Source: Hydrotalea flava
GTDB taxonomy: Bacteria; Bacteroidota; Bacteroidia; Chitinophagales; Chitinophagaceae
Length of the DNA: 64,000 nt
Direction of reading: 5' to 3'
Assembly (NCBI RefSeq): GCF_001623405.1
Contig: NZ_LUHG01000100.1
Span: forward strand, 186,001 to 250,000
The first letter of the stretch is position 1; each line of letters opens with the position of its first letter. The notes beneath the pieces were generated by a model. The model did not search any database. It saw only the letters and a program-made list of their open reading frames with translations, and was not told where the DNA came from. The position numbers and the translations under genes were made by a program. Shown piece after piece: positions 8,730 to 17,831 of this stretch.

Positions 8730-9953
8730 CTAAATAGGAACAAATGCTTTAAACAATAATACCCTGCCACTACTGGATATGGAATATTCTGTATTGGGAA
8801 TTATGAAACAGGCTTCGCCCTGTTTAATTACTTTATTTTTTCCATTGGTGCTGCTGATAATAAAACCACCTTCTACCGCAATAATAATTTCGGGAGAGGC
8901 TGCATAAGCTGTGTATTGATTGGCTCCTTCCCATTCTATTTTATGAATGCCAAAATCAGGCACCGGGCATGGATAATTGAATTCAAGTACGTTTCTTTCA
9001 ATTTGCTTTCCAGTTAAAATTTCCGGTATAACGGGTTGAAAAATGGTATGCTTCAATAATTCCGGCACATCTATATGTTTAGGTGTTAAACCTGCCCGCA
9101 AAACATTATCGCTATTGGCCATTAGTTCTACATTTTGCCCCTCTAAATAAGCATGTGGAATACCTGCTTTTTGGAATATTCCCTCCCCTTTTTTTAATTG
9201 TACGATATTAAAAAAGTAGATAGAAAAAATGCCACGGTCAATATTTTCAATTGCTTCTTTTCCTTCATATAATTTAGCTACCCACCAACCCGGATCGTTT
9301 TTGGTAAGAAGGCCTTCTGCTTTTTTATGCAGTTCTTTTCGAACCAATGTATTTAACTTATTATTAATGTCTGTTTGTTCCATTTCCATCACTAACTGAT
9401 ATAATGCTTTGTAGCCCTGCTTTTTAAACAGGGGCAATAAAACGCTTAACTCAAATGTATTGGCCAAAACAGATTCGATTGCTGCAGCACTTTTAAAGCC
9501 ATGCAACAACCAAAATGTTTCGCTGAGTGCAACCATCACTTCAGGCTTGTGGTTTTTGTCTTTATAATTCCGATGCGGCGCATGAATGGGAATGCCTGCC
9601 TGTTCTTCTGATTCAAATCCTTTGATAGCATTTTCTTTTGTAGGATGCACCTGAATGGAAAGCATTTCTCTTACATCCAAAACTTTCAATAAATAGGGTA
9701 ACTCGCCAAATTTAGCCTGAATGGCCGGGGTTAACACTCTGTTTGGATCCTGTTGTATGAATTGTAACAAACTAACCGATGCGCCATCATCCAAAATAAT
9801 TTCTGCAGCGGCACTGGGATGTGCACCCAGCCAATATTCGGCATAGGGTTCACCATTGGTATTTTCAATTCCGAGCAGTTTCGGAATATATGTATAGCCG
9901 CCCCAGGCATAATGCTGAATTTTACCTTTTAATTTATAAATATTATCTTGCAT
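8730..9953 (-). CDS. manA: Mannose-6-phosphate isomerase, class I
   Basis: Cytoplasmic zinc isomerase converting mannose-6-phosphate and fructose-6-phosphate, linking hexose metabolism to GDP-mannose sugars. Visible family motifs are the start KGKIQHYAWGG, the metal site QVHPTKENA and KPEVMVAL (Gln, His and Glu ligands), and PHAYLEGQNVELMANSDNVLRAG, the class I signature with the last His ligand and the catalytic Arg. I placed the start at the ATG at 9953 (407 residues), since relatives begin just before YKLKGKIQHYAWGG. An in-frame ATG at 10022 would add 23 low-complexity residues. Both flanking genes are oriented otherwise, so it is probably transcribed alone or with the downstream DUF6580 gene. 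Confidence 0.92.
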   Translation of the reverse strand: MQDNIYKLKGKIQHYAWGGYTYIPKLLGIENTNGEPYAEYWLGAHPSAAAEIILDDGASVSLLQFIQQDPNRVLTPAIQAKFGELPYLLKVLDVREMLSIQVHPTKENAIKGFESEEQAGIPIHAPHRNYKDKNHKPEVMVALSETFWLLHGFKSAAAIESVLANTFELSVLLPLFKKQGYKALYQLVMEMEQTDINNKLNTLVRKELHKKAEGLLTKNDPGWWVAKLYEGKEAIENIDRGIFSIYFFNIVQLKKGEGIFQKAGIPHAYLEGQNVELMANSDNVLRAGLTPKHIDVPELLKHTIFQPVIPEILTGKQIERNVLEFNYPCPVPDFGIHKIEWEGANQYTAYAASPEIIIAVEGGFIISSTNGKNKVIKQGEACFIIPNTEYSISSSGRVLLFKAFVPI

Positions 9954-10087
9954 TTGTTCGTTTTTTTCTTTGAAAGAAGCAGAAGCCGATTTTACACTTT
10001 TGCATCCTAAAATATTTTTCAATTAACGCTGTTTCATCAAATGCTAATCTATGCTTTCCATCTGTTTATAAAAATAATTTTATTCAC

Positions 10088-10444
10088 ATGAGCCATCAAA
10101 AAGAAATAGGAAATCTTGGAGAAAATTTAGCAATCAGGTATATTCTTGAAAATGGTTTTCAGTTATTGTATCAAAACTGGAGGTATAAATATTGGGAAGT
10201 AGATATCATTGCTTTAAAAAATAATACCATTCACTTTATAGAGGTAAAAACCAGGCAACAATCGCCTTTTGGGTTTCCGGAAGATAGTATTCAGCAACCA
10301 AAAATGGATGCTCTGAAAAAGGCTGCCTCGGCATTTATGGAACAACATCCACAATGGGAACAGCTTCAGTTCGATGTAATTGCCATTACCCTTCAGCAAC
10401 AGCAGGTGATTGAAATTTATTGGATAGAAGATGTGTTTTTTTAA
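10088..10444 (+). CDS. yraN: YraN/UPF0102 family predicted endonuclease
   Basis: Small protein (118 residues) of the YraN/UPF0102 family, which has a restriction-endonuclease-like fold related to Holliday-junction resolvases. The nuclease-type residues are visible: GENLAIRYILENG at the start, YQNWRYKYWEVDIIA with the catalytic Glu/Asp, and HFIEVKTRQ with the E-x-K motif. The cellular role of YraN is poorly defined. It is divergent from manA, 134 bases away, and alone on its strand. Confidence 0.88.
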   Translation: MSHQKEIGNLGENLAIRYILENGFQLLYQNWRYKYWEVDIIALKNNTIHFIEVKTRQQSPFGFPEDSIQQPKMDALKKAASAFMEQHPQWEQLQFDVIAITLQQQQVIEIYWIEDVFF

Positions 10445-10493
10445 GTTCAATTGAAAGCATCACTTCTTTTAAATTTAAACTTTGGGGCAATTT

Positions 10494-10509
10494 TTCTTAA
10501 ATTTAAGAA
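10494..10509. repeat. Perfect 16-bp palindrome
   Basis: TTCTTAAATTTAAGAA is fully self-complementary and lies in the 122-base gap between the convergent yraN and cysteine-cluster genes. No T-run follows directly, so it may be a weak terminator stem or simply AT-rich chance. Confidence 0.4.
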
Positions 10510-10566
10510 ATACATTCACTTTCTTTAAATTTTAAAAAGGAACGATAAGTCTTAAACAAGCAAACA

Positions 10567-11070
10567 TCAGGAGGGCAACTGCTCCATCATTTTTTCAACC
10601 ATTTTATAAGTAGCCGGACAATAAGCAACATTTTGTTGATGTACATGAATATATTGTACCACCGGCTTTTTGGCCAAATGCGGAAAACCGGCACAACTTT
10701 GTGGACGTACAGGATATATACTGCACTTATTATCTTTTAAATTTAAAAACTGGCAGGGTTGTTTGTTATTCACCCAATCTTTGTCTTTTTTATCAAAATG
10801 CAACCAATAATCTTTCATTTCTGCAACGCTTATATTTAAATAAGCAGCAATTCGCTTCATGTCGGCAGTTGTAAAAGTAGGTGTCATTGTTTTACAACAA
10901 TTGGCACAGCTAAGGCAATCAATTTCATTCCACACAGCTTTATCTAACATTACCACCAATTTATTTAAAGATGTGGGTGCCTTTTTTTCTATTTTACCTA
11001 AATATTTTTTAAAAGCAGATTTATGATAACGAACTTTTTGTTTAAATGAACGGAGATTAACAGGTTGCAT
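10567..11070 (-). CDS. YkgJ family cysteine-cluster protein
   Basis: Cytoplasmic protein of 167 residues with the zinc- or iron-chelating cysteine cluster domain (CxxCxxCC type). The first cluster is CLSCANCC, with Cys52, Cys55, Cys58 and Cys59. The second is CQFLNLKDNKCSIYPVRPQSCAGFP. The function of the family is not known; a metal or Fe-S binding role is suggested by the cysteines. An N-terminal basic stretch (about 30 residues) precedes the domain. It converges on yraN. Confidence 0.87.
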   Translation of the reverse strand: MQPVNLRSFKQKVRYHKSAFKKYLGKIEKKAPTSLNKLVVMLDKAVWNEIDCLSCANCCKTMTPTFTTADMKRIAAYLNISVAEMKDYWLHFDKKDKDWVNNKQPCQFLNLKDNKCSIYPVRPQSCAGFPHLAKKPVVQYIHVHQQNVAYCPATYKMVEKMMEQLPS

Positions 11071-11295
11071 AAATGTGAAATAAATTGTTTTAAAAGTATT
11101 AACGGTAAAAATATTGTGGATTGAGCAATTGCTGAAATAAATATTACAAGATTGATGGAATTGACCCTGCTTAAAAAGTCACTACTATCTCCACTTTACT
11201 GCTTCATCTTCTAAAAATGATATCAAATACTAAACAGGTAAAAAATATTGTATTTTTATGGGTTATAACCTGCCATGATGCAACAATGAAATGTT

Positions 11296-12198
11296 ATGTG
11301 GGAAGCATATAAAAAAGGATTTAAAACCTATTTACAATTAGAGCGCTCATTAAGTGAACATTCGGTTGAGGCGTATTTGCGTGATGTTGATAAATTAACT
11401 CAATACATTCAATTACAATCAACACCTAAAACCCCGGCCGACATTCAATTAAATGACCTGCAACATTTTTTGGAATGGATTGGCAATTTAGGAATGCTGG
11501 CCACATCGCAGGCCAGAATTATTTCAGGCATTAAACAATTTTATAAATACTGCTTAACTGAACAAATTGTAATTACAGATCCTTCCACACTTTTAGAGGC
11601 ACCTAAAACAAAAAGAAGTTTACCTGATGTACTCAGCTTTGAAGAAATTGAAAGCATTATTGCTCAAATTGACTTAAGTACACCAGAGGGTACCCGCAAT
11701 AAAGCTATAATAGAAACCATGTATAGTTGCGGATTAAGAGTAAGTGAAGTAATTAATTTAACCATCAGCCATATTTATTTTGATGTTGAATTTATACGTG
11801 TTACCGGAAAAGGCAATAAAGAACGCCTTGTGCCTATTGGTGCACCTGCTTTACGGTACATTCAATTATATATGGAAACCATCCGCAAACACCTTCCCAT
11901 TCAAAAAGGTTTTGAAGATGTTTTATTTTTAAACAGAAGAGGCAAGAGCCTAAGTAGAATCATGATTTTTTATATTATAAAAGATCTGGTTTTAAAAGCA
12001 GGAATTCAAAAAAATATTTCACCTCATACTTTCCGCCATTCTTTTGCCACACATTTAATTGAAGGAGGAGCCGATTTAAGGGCCATTCAGGAAATGCTGG
12101 GGCATGAAAGCATTACCACAACAGAAATATATACCCACTTAGATCGTAATTTTTTAAGAACCACTTTACAGGCTTTTCATCCTGCCTTTAAAAATTAA
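11296..12198 (+). CDS. xerD: Tyrosine recombinase XerD
   Basis: Site-specific recombinase that resolves chromosome dimers at dif together with XerC. All catalytic residues of the tyrosine recombinase family are in place in 300 residues: Arg148, Lys172, His244, Arg247, His270 and the nucleophile Tyr279 (TTEIYTHLD). The N-terminal SAM-like core-binding domain (residues 1-100) has the XerC/XerD pattern. Length and the central GLRVSEV and ISPHTFRHSFATHL motifs fit XerD better than phage integrases. No att-like repeats or phage genes are nearby, so I consider it the housekeeping enzyme. The 225 bases upstream contain no gene and no clear promoter. Confidence 0.9.
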   Translation: MWEAYKKGFKTYLQLERSLSEHSVEAYLRDVDKLTQYIQLQSTPKTPADIQLNDLQHFLEWIGNLGMLATSQARIISGIKQFYKYCLTEQIVITDPSTLLEAPKTKRSLPDVLSFEEIESIIAQIDLSTPEGTRNKAIIETMYSCGLRVSEVINLTISHIYFDVEFIRVTGKGNKERLVPIGAPALRYIQLYMETIRKHLPIQKGFEDVLFLNRRGKSLSRIMIFYIIKDLVLKAGIQKNISPHTFRHSFATHLIEGGADLRAIQEMLGHESITTTEIYTHLDRNFLRTTLQAFHPAFKN

Positions 12199-12231
12199 CA
12201 ACAAAAGCTGGTATATTCAACAAACGTTTAA

Positions 12232-12239
12232 TAGGTTTG
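12232..12239 (+). promoter_or_regulatory. -7 promoter element of the DUF2911 gene
   Basis: TAGGTTTG matches TAnnTTTG exactly, 21 bases before the ATG at 12261. It covers an upstream in-frame ATG (12237) and so argues that translation begins at 12261. Confidence 0.55.
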
Positions 12240-12260
12240 CAGCACATTAAACACTGTTAT

Positions 12261-13103
12261 ATGAAAAAAATATTGTTTGCAGCCCTTGCTTTACTGACTG
12301 TACAATTTGGTTTTAGCCAAATAAAAGTACCCGCAGCAAGCCCTACAGAAACCATTATCCAGGATTTTGGTATGGGCAGATTAGAATTAACGTACTCAAG
12401 ACCCAATTTAAGAGGTAGAAGTGTTTTTAAAGAAAACAGTGAATTAGCACCATTGGGGAAAGTTTGGCGTACAGGTGCCAATGCTTCTACCAAATTAAAA
12501 GTAACCGACGAAATTGATTTGGCCGGTAACAAATTGGATTCAGGTACCTACGCCATTTTTACCATCCCGGGTAAAAAAAAATGGACCATTATCATCAATA
12601 AAGACTCAAAGAATTGGGGAACAGATTATGCGCAGGCCGATGATATATTCCGGTTTATGGTTCCTGCAGAAAACATGAAAGAAACGATGGAAACTTTTAC
12701 CATGCAATTTACCAACATACAACCCGAAAGTTGTGAGCTGCATTTAATGTGGGGTAATGTGGCAGTAAAAGTGCCCATTATTACGCATATTGTAAGCCGG
12801 CTGAATGCACAGTTTGAGCAGGCGCTGCAAGCAGATAATGTTAACCCCAATCTCTATTTTGCAGCAGCTAATTTTTATTACGATATAGCCAAAGATTACA
12901 ATAAAGCTTTAACCAACGTTACCAAAGCAACTGAAAATAATCCTACAGCCTATTATATGTTTTTATTAAAAGCAAAAGTTGAAAAAGCCATTGGCGATAA
13001 AGCCAGTGCTAAAGCTGATGCTGAAAAATGCATGCAATTGGCCACCAAAGCCAAAAATGATGATTATGTGCGTGGTGCCAATATGTTGTTGAAATCATTA
13101 TAA
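12261..13103 (+). CDS. DUF2911 domain-containing exported protein
   Basis: Secreted protein of 280 residues from the Bacteroidota family DUF2911, function unknown. A signal peptide (MKKILFAALALLTVQFGFSQ) is followed by the DUF2911 core (about residues 25-165), with the motifs YSRPNLRGR, GKVWRTGANASTKL and SGTYAIFTIPG that define the family. The C-terminal about 100 residues are helical and alanine/lysine-rich with a TPR-like pattern (LYFAAANFYYDIAKDYNKAL, AYYMFLLKAKVEKAIGD). I start at 12261 rather than 12237 because of the signal peptide and the -7 element. It lies downstream of xerD but has its own promoter. Confidence 0.87.
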   Translation: MKKILFAALALLTVQFGFSQIKVPAASPTETIIQDFGMGRLELTYSRPNLRGRSVFKENSELAPLGKVWRTGANASTKLKVTDEIDLAGNKLDSGTYAIFTIPGKKKWTIIINKDSKNWGTDYAQADDIFRFMVPAENMKETMETFTMQFTNIQPESCELHLMWGNVAVKVPIITHIVSRLNAQFEQALQADNVNPNLYFAAANFYYDIAKDYNKALTNVTKATENNPTAYYMFLLKAKVEKAIGDKASAKADAEKCMQLATKAKNDDYVRGANMLLKSL

Positions 13104-13142
13104 TTAAGGTTAATGCATTATTAAGCGTTCATTTACCCATAA

Positions 13143-13188
13143 AAAAGCTGCTGTCACTTATTTGAAACAGCAGCTTTTATTTTTTTAA
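13143..13188. terminator. Bidirectional terminator between convergent genes
   Basis: Stem AAAAGCTGCTGT with ACAGCAGCTTTT, with T-runs readable in both directions. It separates the DUF2911 gene from the oxoamine synthase gene. Confidence 0.9.
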
Positions 13189-13201
13189 GCTATAGGAAAA
13201 C

Positions 13202-14461
13202 TTAATGCACTTCTGCCATATCAGGAATAGCATCTACTTTATAAGCACCTGCATCTAACTTAGCTTTGGTTTCGCTAAATGCTTGTAAAGTTTCCTGAAT
13301 ATCTGCATCGGTATGCGCAGCAGTAGGTATTAACCGGTAAATGATGTGTCCTTTAGGAATAACAGGATACACCACAATAGAACAGAAAATGTGATAGTTT
13401 TCACGTAAGTCCATTACCATTGCAGTTGCCTCTTCTACCCCACCTTTCATGTAAACGGGAGTAACTACTGAATCGGTATTCCCAATATCAAAACCTCTTT
13501 CTTTTAATCCCTTTTGCAATTGAATGGCATTACTCCACAATTTTGCCTTCATTTCAGGCATATTTCTTAACATTTCCAAACGCTTCAAATTACCAATTAC
13601 AATAGGCATTGGTACACTTTTGGCAAAAATTTGAGAACGGATATTATAGCGGATATAATCTATAATTGCTTTAGGCCCTGCCATAAAAGCACCAATAGAA
13701 GCCATTGATTTGGCAAAAGTTGAAAAATATAAATCAATTGCATCCTGACAACCCTGTTCTTCTCCCGCACCGGCTCCAGTTTTACCCAAGGTACCAAAAC
13801 CGTGGGCATCATCTACCAGCAATCTAAACTCAAATTGTTTTTTAAGTGCAGCAATTTCTTTTAATTTTCCCTGATCGCCGGCCATTCCAAATACACCTTC
13901 TGTAATTACTAAAATACCGCCGGCATTTTGCTTTTCAATTAAAGCAGTAGCCCTCACCAATTGCTTCACTAAATCTTCAATATCATTGTGTTTGTAAACA
14001 TAACGGTGGCCGGTATGTAAACGCAAACCATCAATAATACAGGCATGGCTTTCTGCATCATACACAATTACATCATGTCTGCTGCAAAGCGCATCAATTG
14101 CACTCATAATACCCTGATACCCATAATTCATTAAAATGGCATCTTCTTTCTGCTCAAACGCTGCTAATTCTTTCTCTAACTGTTCATGGTAATTGCTGTT
14201 ACCACTCATCATTCTTGCGCCCATTGGTGCAGCCAGTCCAAATTGTTTGGCAGCTTCAGCATCAGTTTTTCTGATTTCAGGATGATTGGCTAAACCTAAG
14301 TAATTATTCAGGCTCCAAACAATCATTTCTTTACCACGAAATTGCATTCTATTGCTTATTTCTCCATCTAATTTAGGAAATGCAAAATAACCATGTGCTC
14401 TTTCCCGATGCTGGCCAAGAGGGCCATAATGTTTTACTAATCTTTCAAAAATGTCTGCCAT
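13202..14461 (-). CDS. Alpha-oxoamine synthase, probable serine palmitoyltransferase
   Basis: PLP enzyme of the alpha-oxoamine synthase family (fold type I), which condenses an acyl-CoA with an amino acid. In Bacteroidota such proteins are mostly serine palmitoyltransferases, the first step to sphingolipids, or 2-amino-3-ketobutyrate CoA ligases. Of the 419 residues, SLNNYLGLANHP near residue 50, DAESHACIIDG, the PLP-interacting VDDAHGFG (Asp217 to His220) and the Schiff-base lysine Lys251 in FSTFAKSMASIG are diagnostic. The N-terminus (FERLVKHYGPLGQHRERAHGYF) resembles Bacteroidota SPT-like proteins more than KBL, but no other sphingolipid gene is adjacent, so the substrate assignment is inference. 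It has its own promoter and terminator. Confidence 0.82.
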   Translation of the reverse strand: MADIFERLVKHYGPLGQHRERAHGYFAFPKLDGEISNRMQFRGKEMIVWSLNNYLGLANHPEIRKTDAEAAKQFGLAAPMGARMMSGNSNYHEQLEKELAAFEQKEDAILMNYGYQGIMSAIDALCSRHDVIVYDAESHACIIDGLRLHTGHRYVYKHNDIEDLVKQLVRATALIEKQNAGGILVITEGVFGMAGDQGKLKEIAALKKQFEFRLLVDDAHGFGTLGKTGAGAGEEQGCQDAIDLYFSTFAKSMASIGAFMAGPKAIIDYIRYNIRSQIFAKSVPMPIVIGNLKRLEMLRNMPEMKAKLWSNAIQLQKGLKERGFDIGNTDSVVTPVYMKGGVEEATAMVMDLRENYHIFCSIVVYPVIPKGHIIYRLIPTAAHTDADIQETLQAFSETKAKLDAGAYKVDAIPDMAEVH

Positions 14462-14581
14462 GCCTAATTTTTATTTTAAATGAGGAATGCTTCAGGAGGT
14501 TGCCAACAAAGCAATATTGATTGATTGGTTGGTAAACAAAAACCCAACATATTTGCTACAACACTGAAATATATTCGGCTG

Positions 14582-14589
14582 CAAAATTA
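14582..14589 (-). promoter_or_regulatory. -7 promoter element of the oxoamine synthase gene
   Basis: On the minus strand TAATTTTG matches TAnnTTTG. It lies 120 bases before the start codon, implying a leader of about 115 bases in which I see no structure. Confidence 0.45.
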
Positions 14590-14703
14590 ATAAATTGGTA
14601 AGATGAAGGAATAAAAAAGATTTTTTAATTACCATATGCACCGATTTATACAATAAATTAATAGCTGCAAAAAATCAGGCAACTTATCTTTAACACCTTA
14701 AAT

Positions 14704-16377
14704 ATGGAAAAAATGAATAGAAAAAGTTTATTAATTGCTCTGGGATTTATGGTGTTATCCATTCCGCAGTTGCAAGCACAGCCAAAGATGAACAATACGC
14801 AAACGGCAACTATTGCAAGGCCAAAATTAGTAGTAGGAATTATTGTAGACCAAATGCGGTGGGATTATTTGTACCGTTTTTATAATGTATATGAGCCCAA
14901 TGGCGGTTTTAAAAGATTGTTGCATCAGGGATTTTCCTGTGATAATACTTTAATGCCTTATGTGCCAACGGTTACGGCGGTGGGCCATACTTGTGTGTAT
15001 ACCGGCAGTGTACCTGCTTTAACAGGCATTACGGGCAATAACTGGTTTGATAACAACACTTTAAAAAACGTGTATTGTACTGATGACGCCAGTGTTGCTA
15101 CGGTTGGCAGCATTACCAAAGCAGCCGGTGAAATGAGCCCACGCAATTTATGGGTTACTACCATAACCGATGAATTACGCCTCGCTTCTAATTTTAAAAG
15201 TAAAACAATTGGTATTTCCATTAAAGACAGAGGAGCCATTTTGCCTGCAGGACATGCCGCCAATGCAGCTTACTGGTACGATTACCAAACAGGCAATTTT
15301 ATAACCAGTACCTATTACATGAATCAATTACCTGAATGGTTAACCAATTTTAATAATAAAAAATGGGTAAATACTTATTATGAAAAAAAATGGTCGCCCA
15401 TTTTACCGCAATCAACCTATCAGCAACTGTGTGATGTTGATGAAAACAGTTATGAAGGCAAGCCTTTTGGAAAAGATGAGAAAAGATTGCCGTATGATTT
15501 GTCAAAATTCAAAGGAAAAGATTACAGCAAAATTGCCAGTACACCTTATGCCAATGATTTGTTAGAAAACTTAGCCGAAACCACCATTGCCAACGAGCAA
15601 ATGGGGAAAGGCAATGAAACAGATTTTTTGGCAGTAAGTTTTTCAAGCACCGATTATATTGGCCATACATTTGGACCCAATAGCTGGGAATTATTAGATA
15701 CCTACGCCCGTTTAGATAAAACATTGGGTAAATTATTGGATTATTTAGATAAAACCGTTGGTAAAAATCAATACACTCTGTTTTTAACTGCCGACCATGC
15801 CGGTGCACAAATTCCTGAATTTTTAACCAAACACAATATTCCCGGCGGCAGGGCTGATGATCGTGATTTAATGAAAGAATTGAATCAACATTTAGCAGCA
15901 CAATTTCACCAACCCAATTTAATTCATGCTATTTGGGAATTTGATGTTTATTTAAATCATGGTTTAATAGATTCACTGCAACTGAATCAGGCTGCTATTG
16001 AAAAAAGTATTGCACAATATTTACAAACAGATAACCGAGTGTTAACTGTTGTAAACAAAATCACTGCTGCAACTGCTTCATTACCTGTCAGTATCAGAGA
16101 AATGATTGTAAATGGATATACACCCAAAAGAAGTGGCGATTTACAGATAGTGATGAAATCCGGCGTTATAGATGCAGGAAAAACCGGTATGAGCCATGGC
16201 GTTTCTTATACTTATGATACCCATATTCCTTTGTTATGGTTTGGATGGGGCATACAAAAAGGCCATACCAACAAAACTACCTACATGACTGATATTTCAG
16301 CAACTGTAGCCGCCTTATTAAAAATTCAAATGCCTAGTGGTTGCATCGGAAAACCCATTACAGAAGTTTACCAATAA
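14704..16377 (+). CDS. pafA: PafA-type alkaline phosphatase
   Basis: Periplasmic phosphatase of the alkaline phosphatase superfamily, PafA type, which hydrolyses phosphomonoesters and is common in Bacteroidota. The signal peptide is NRKSLLIALGFMVLSIPQLQAQ. The metal and catalytic residues follow the PafA order: Asp49 in IIVDQMRWD, the nucleophilic Thr in PTVTAVGHT (residues 88-96), Asn in GNNWFD, the Lys/Arg pair in SIKDRGA, the DYIGHTFGP metal ligands, TADHAG, and a final His in GMSHG. At 557 residues it has normal length. The annotated start MEKMNRK could equally be the second Met. Monocistronic, with a terminator after it; no Pho box could be recognised. Confidence 0.92.
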   Translation: MEKMNRKSLLIALGFMVLSIPQLQAQPKMNNTQTATIARPKLVVGIIVDQMRWDYLYRFYNVYEPNGGFKRLLHQGFSCDNTLMPYVPTVTAVGHTCVYTGSVPALTGITGNNWFDNNTLKNVYCTDDASVATVGSITKAAGEMSPRNLWVTTITDELRLASNFKSKTIGISIKDRGAILPAGHAANAAYWYDYQTGNFITSTYYMNQLPEWLTNFNNKKWVNTYYEKKWSPILPQSTYQQLCDVDENSYEGKPFGKDEKRLPYDLSKFKGKDYSKIASTPYANDLLENLAETTIANEQMGKGNETDFLAVSFSSTDYIGHTFGPNSWELLDTYARLDKTLGKLLDYLDKTVGKNQYTLFLTADHAGAQIPEFLTKHNIPGGRADDRDLMKELNQHLAAQFHQPNLIHAIWEFDVYLNHGLIDSLQLNQAAIEKSIAQYLQTDNRVLTVVNKITAATASLPVSIREMIVNGYTPKRSGDLQIVMKSGVIDAGKTGMSHGVSYTYDTHIPLLWFGWGIQKGHTNKTTYMTDISATVAALLKIQMPSGCIGKPITEVYQ

Positions 16378-16394
16378 ACTCACTTCACATTACT

Positions 16395-16436
16395 AAAAAA
16401 GCAGTGCTTCCAAAACGGAACACTGCTTTTTAATTT
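16395..16436. terminator. Bidirectional terminator between pafA and icd
   Basis: Stem AAAAGCAGTG with CACTGCTTTT extended by TTCC/GGAA, A-run on the left and T-run on the right, so it can serve both convergent genes. Confidence 0.9.
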
Positions 16437-16463
16437 TTAGGATGTTTTTGTTTGAGCCAAACT

Positions 16464-17696
16464 TTATTTTGTCAGTTTAGCCTGAAGGTTTTGATTTAAT
16501 GCTTCTAAAAACGCTTCTGTATATAAATAATGCTCACCGTGATTTACTTTATTGCCATAAATGCAAACAGCCAAATCTTTCGTCATTTTTCCACTCTCAA
16601 CAGTTTCAACACAAACGGTTTCCAAAGCATGGCAGAAATGAATCAATGCCTCATTATTATCTAATTTACCGCGAAATTCCAGGCCTCTTGTCCAGGCAAA
16701 AATAGAAGCAATGGGATTGGTAGAAGTTGGATTCCCTTTTTGATATTCACGATAGTGGCGGGTAACCGTACCATGTGCAGCTTCTGCTTCCATTACAGTA
16801 CCATCCGGTGTAATTAAAGTAGAGGTCATTAAGCCCAATGAACCAAAACCCTGGGCAACGGTATCGCTTTGGACATCGCCATCATAATTTTTACAAGCCC
16901 AAACAAAGTTGCCATTCCATTTTAAAGCAGAAGCCACCATATCATCAATTAAGCGATGTTCGTAAGTAATGCCGGCTGCATCATATTTGGCTTTAAATTC
17001 ATTTTGATAAATTTCTTCAAAAATATCTTTGAAACGGCCATCGTATTTTTTCAGGATGGTGTTTTTAGTAGATAGATAAAGGGGCCATTTTTTGCTCAAT
17101 GCCTGATTAAAGCAGGCACGTGCAAAACCTTTAATGCTTTCATCGGTATTATACATAGCCAGAGCAACACCATCCCCTTTAAAATTATATACTTCAAATT
17201 CCTGAACAGAACCATCATCACCTTCAAACTTAATGGTTAGTTTTCCTTTCCCTTTGGTTACAAAATCGGTAGCGCGGTATTGATCGCCAAAAGCATGGCG
17301 GCCAATGCAAATAGGGGCAGTCCAGTTAGGTACCAATCGTGGTACATTTTTGCAAACAATGGGTTCACGAAATACAGTTCCATCTAAAATATTGCGGATG
17401 GTACCATTGGGGCTTTTCCACATTTGTTTTAAGTTGAATTCTTTTACACGAGCTTCATCAGGTGTAATAGTAGCGCATTTAATACCAACACCTGCTTTTT
17501 TGATGGCATTGGCAGCATCAATGGTTACCTGATCATTGGTGGCATCGCGGTGTTCAATACCCAAATCAAAATATTGAATATCAACATCTATATAAGGCAG
17601 AATCAGTTTGTCTTTAATATATTTCCAGATAATTCGTGTCATTTCATCGCCATCCAGTTCTACTACCGGATTTGTTACTTTAATTTTTTGTTCCAT
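16464..17696 (-). CDS. icd: NADP-dependent isocitrate dehydrogenase, dimeric eukaryotic-like type
   Basis: TCA-cycle enzyme that oxidatively decarboxylates isocitrate to 2-oxoglutarate, reducing NADP. The 410-residue sequence belongs to the homodimeric type II family shared with eukaryotes: [14 protein letters not shown] at the start, [25 protein letters not shown] for isocitrate binding, [13 protein letters not shown], and [17 protein letters not shown], which carries the NADP-binding His/Arg. Length matches the family. It has a consensus -7 element 28 bases before the ATG and a shared terminator after it. Confidence 0.96.
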   Translation of the reverse strand: MEQKIKVTNPVVELDGDEMTRIIWKYIKDKLILPYIDVDIQYFDLGIEHRDATNDQVTIDAANAIKKAGVGIKCATITPDEARVKEFNLKQMWKSPNGTIRNILDGTVFREPIVCKNVPRLVPNWTAPICIGRHAFGDQYRATDFVTKGKGKLTIKFEGDDGSVQEFEVYNFKGDGVALAMYNTDESIKGFARACFNQALSKKWPLYLSTKNTILKKYDGRFKDIFEEIYQNEFKAKYDAAGITYEHRLIDDMVASALKWNGNFVWACKNYDGDVQSDTVAQGFGSLGLMTSTLITPDGTVMEAEAAHGTVTRHYREYQKGNPTSTNPIASIFAWTRGLEFRGKLDNNEALIHFCHALETVCVETVESGKMTKDLAVCIYGNKVNHGEHYLYTEAFLEALNQNLQAKLTK

Positions 17697-17724
17697 ATTG
17701 CTAATTTTTGTTTTTAAAGGGATA

Positions 17725-17732
17725 CAAAAGTA
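17725..17732 (-). promoter_or_regulatory. -7 promoter element of icd
   Basis: Minus-strand TACTTTTG matches TAnnTTTG; the start codon follows 28 bases later. Confidence 0.55.
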
Positions 17733-17831
17733 GGGTTTTTGCTATTTTGAATAGAAAAGATGAAAGCATTAGGTAATAAAATCATCAACAGCACATCTGT
17801 TATGAAAAAAGCTTACATGTATATATTTAAA

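Noticed and set aside
11296-12198. Tyrosine recombinase as sign of an integrated element
   Set aside because: The motifs and length fit XerD, and there are no att repeats, tRNA or phage/ICE genes near it.
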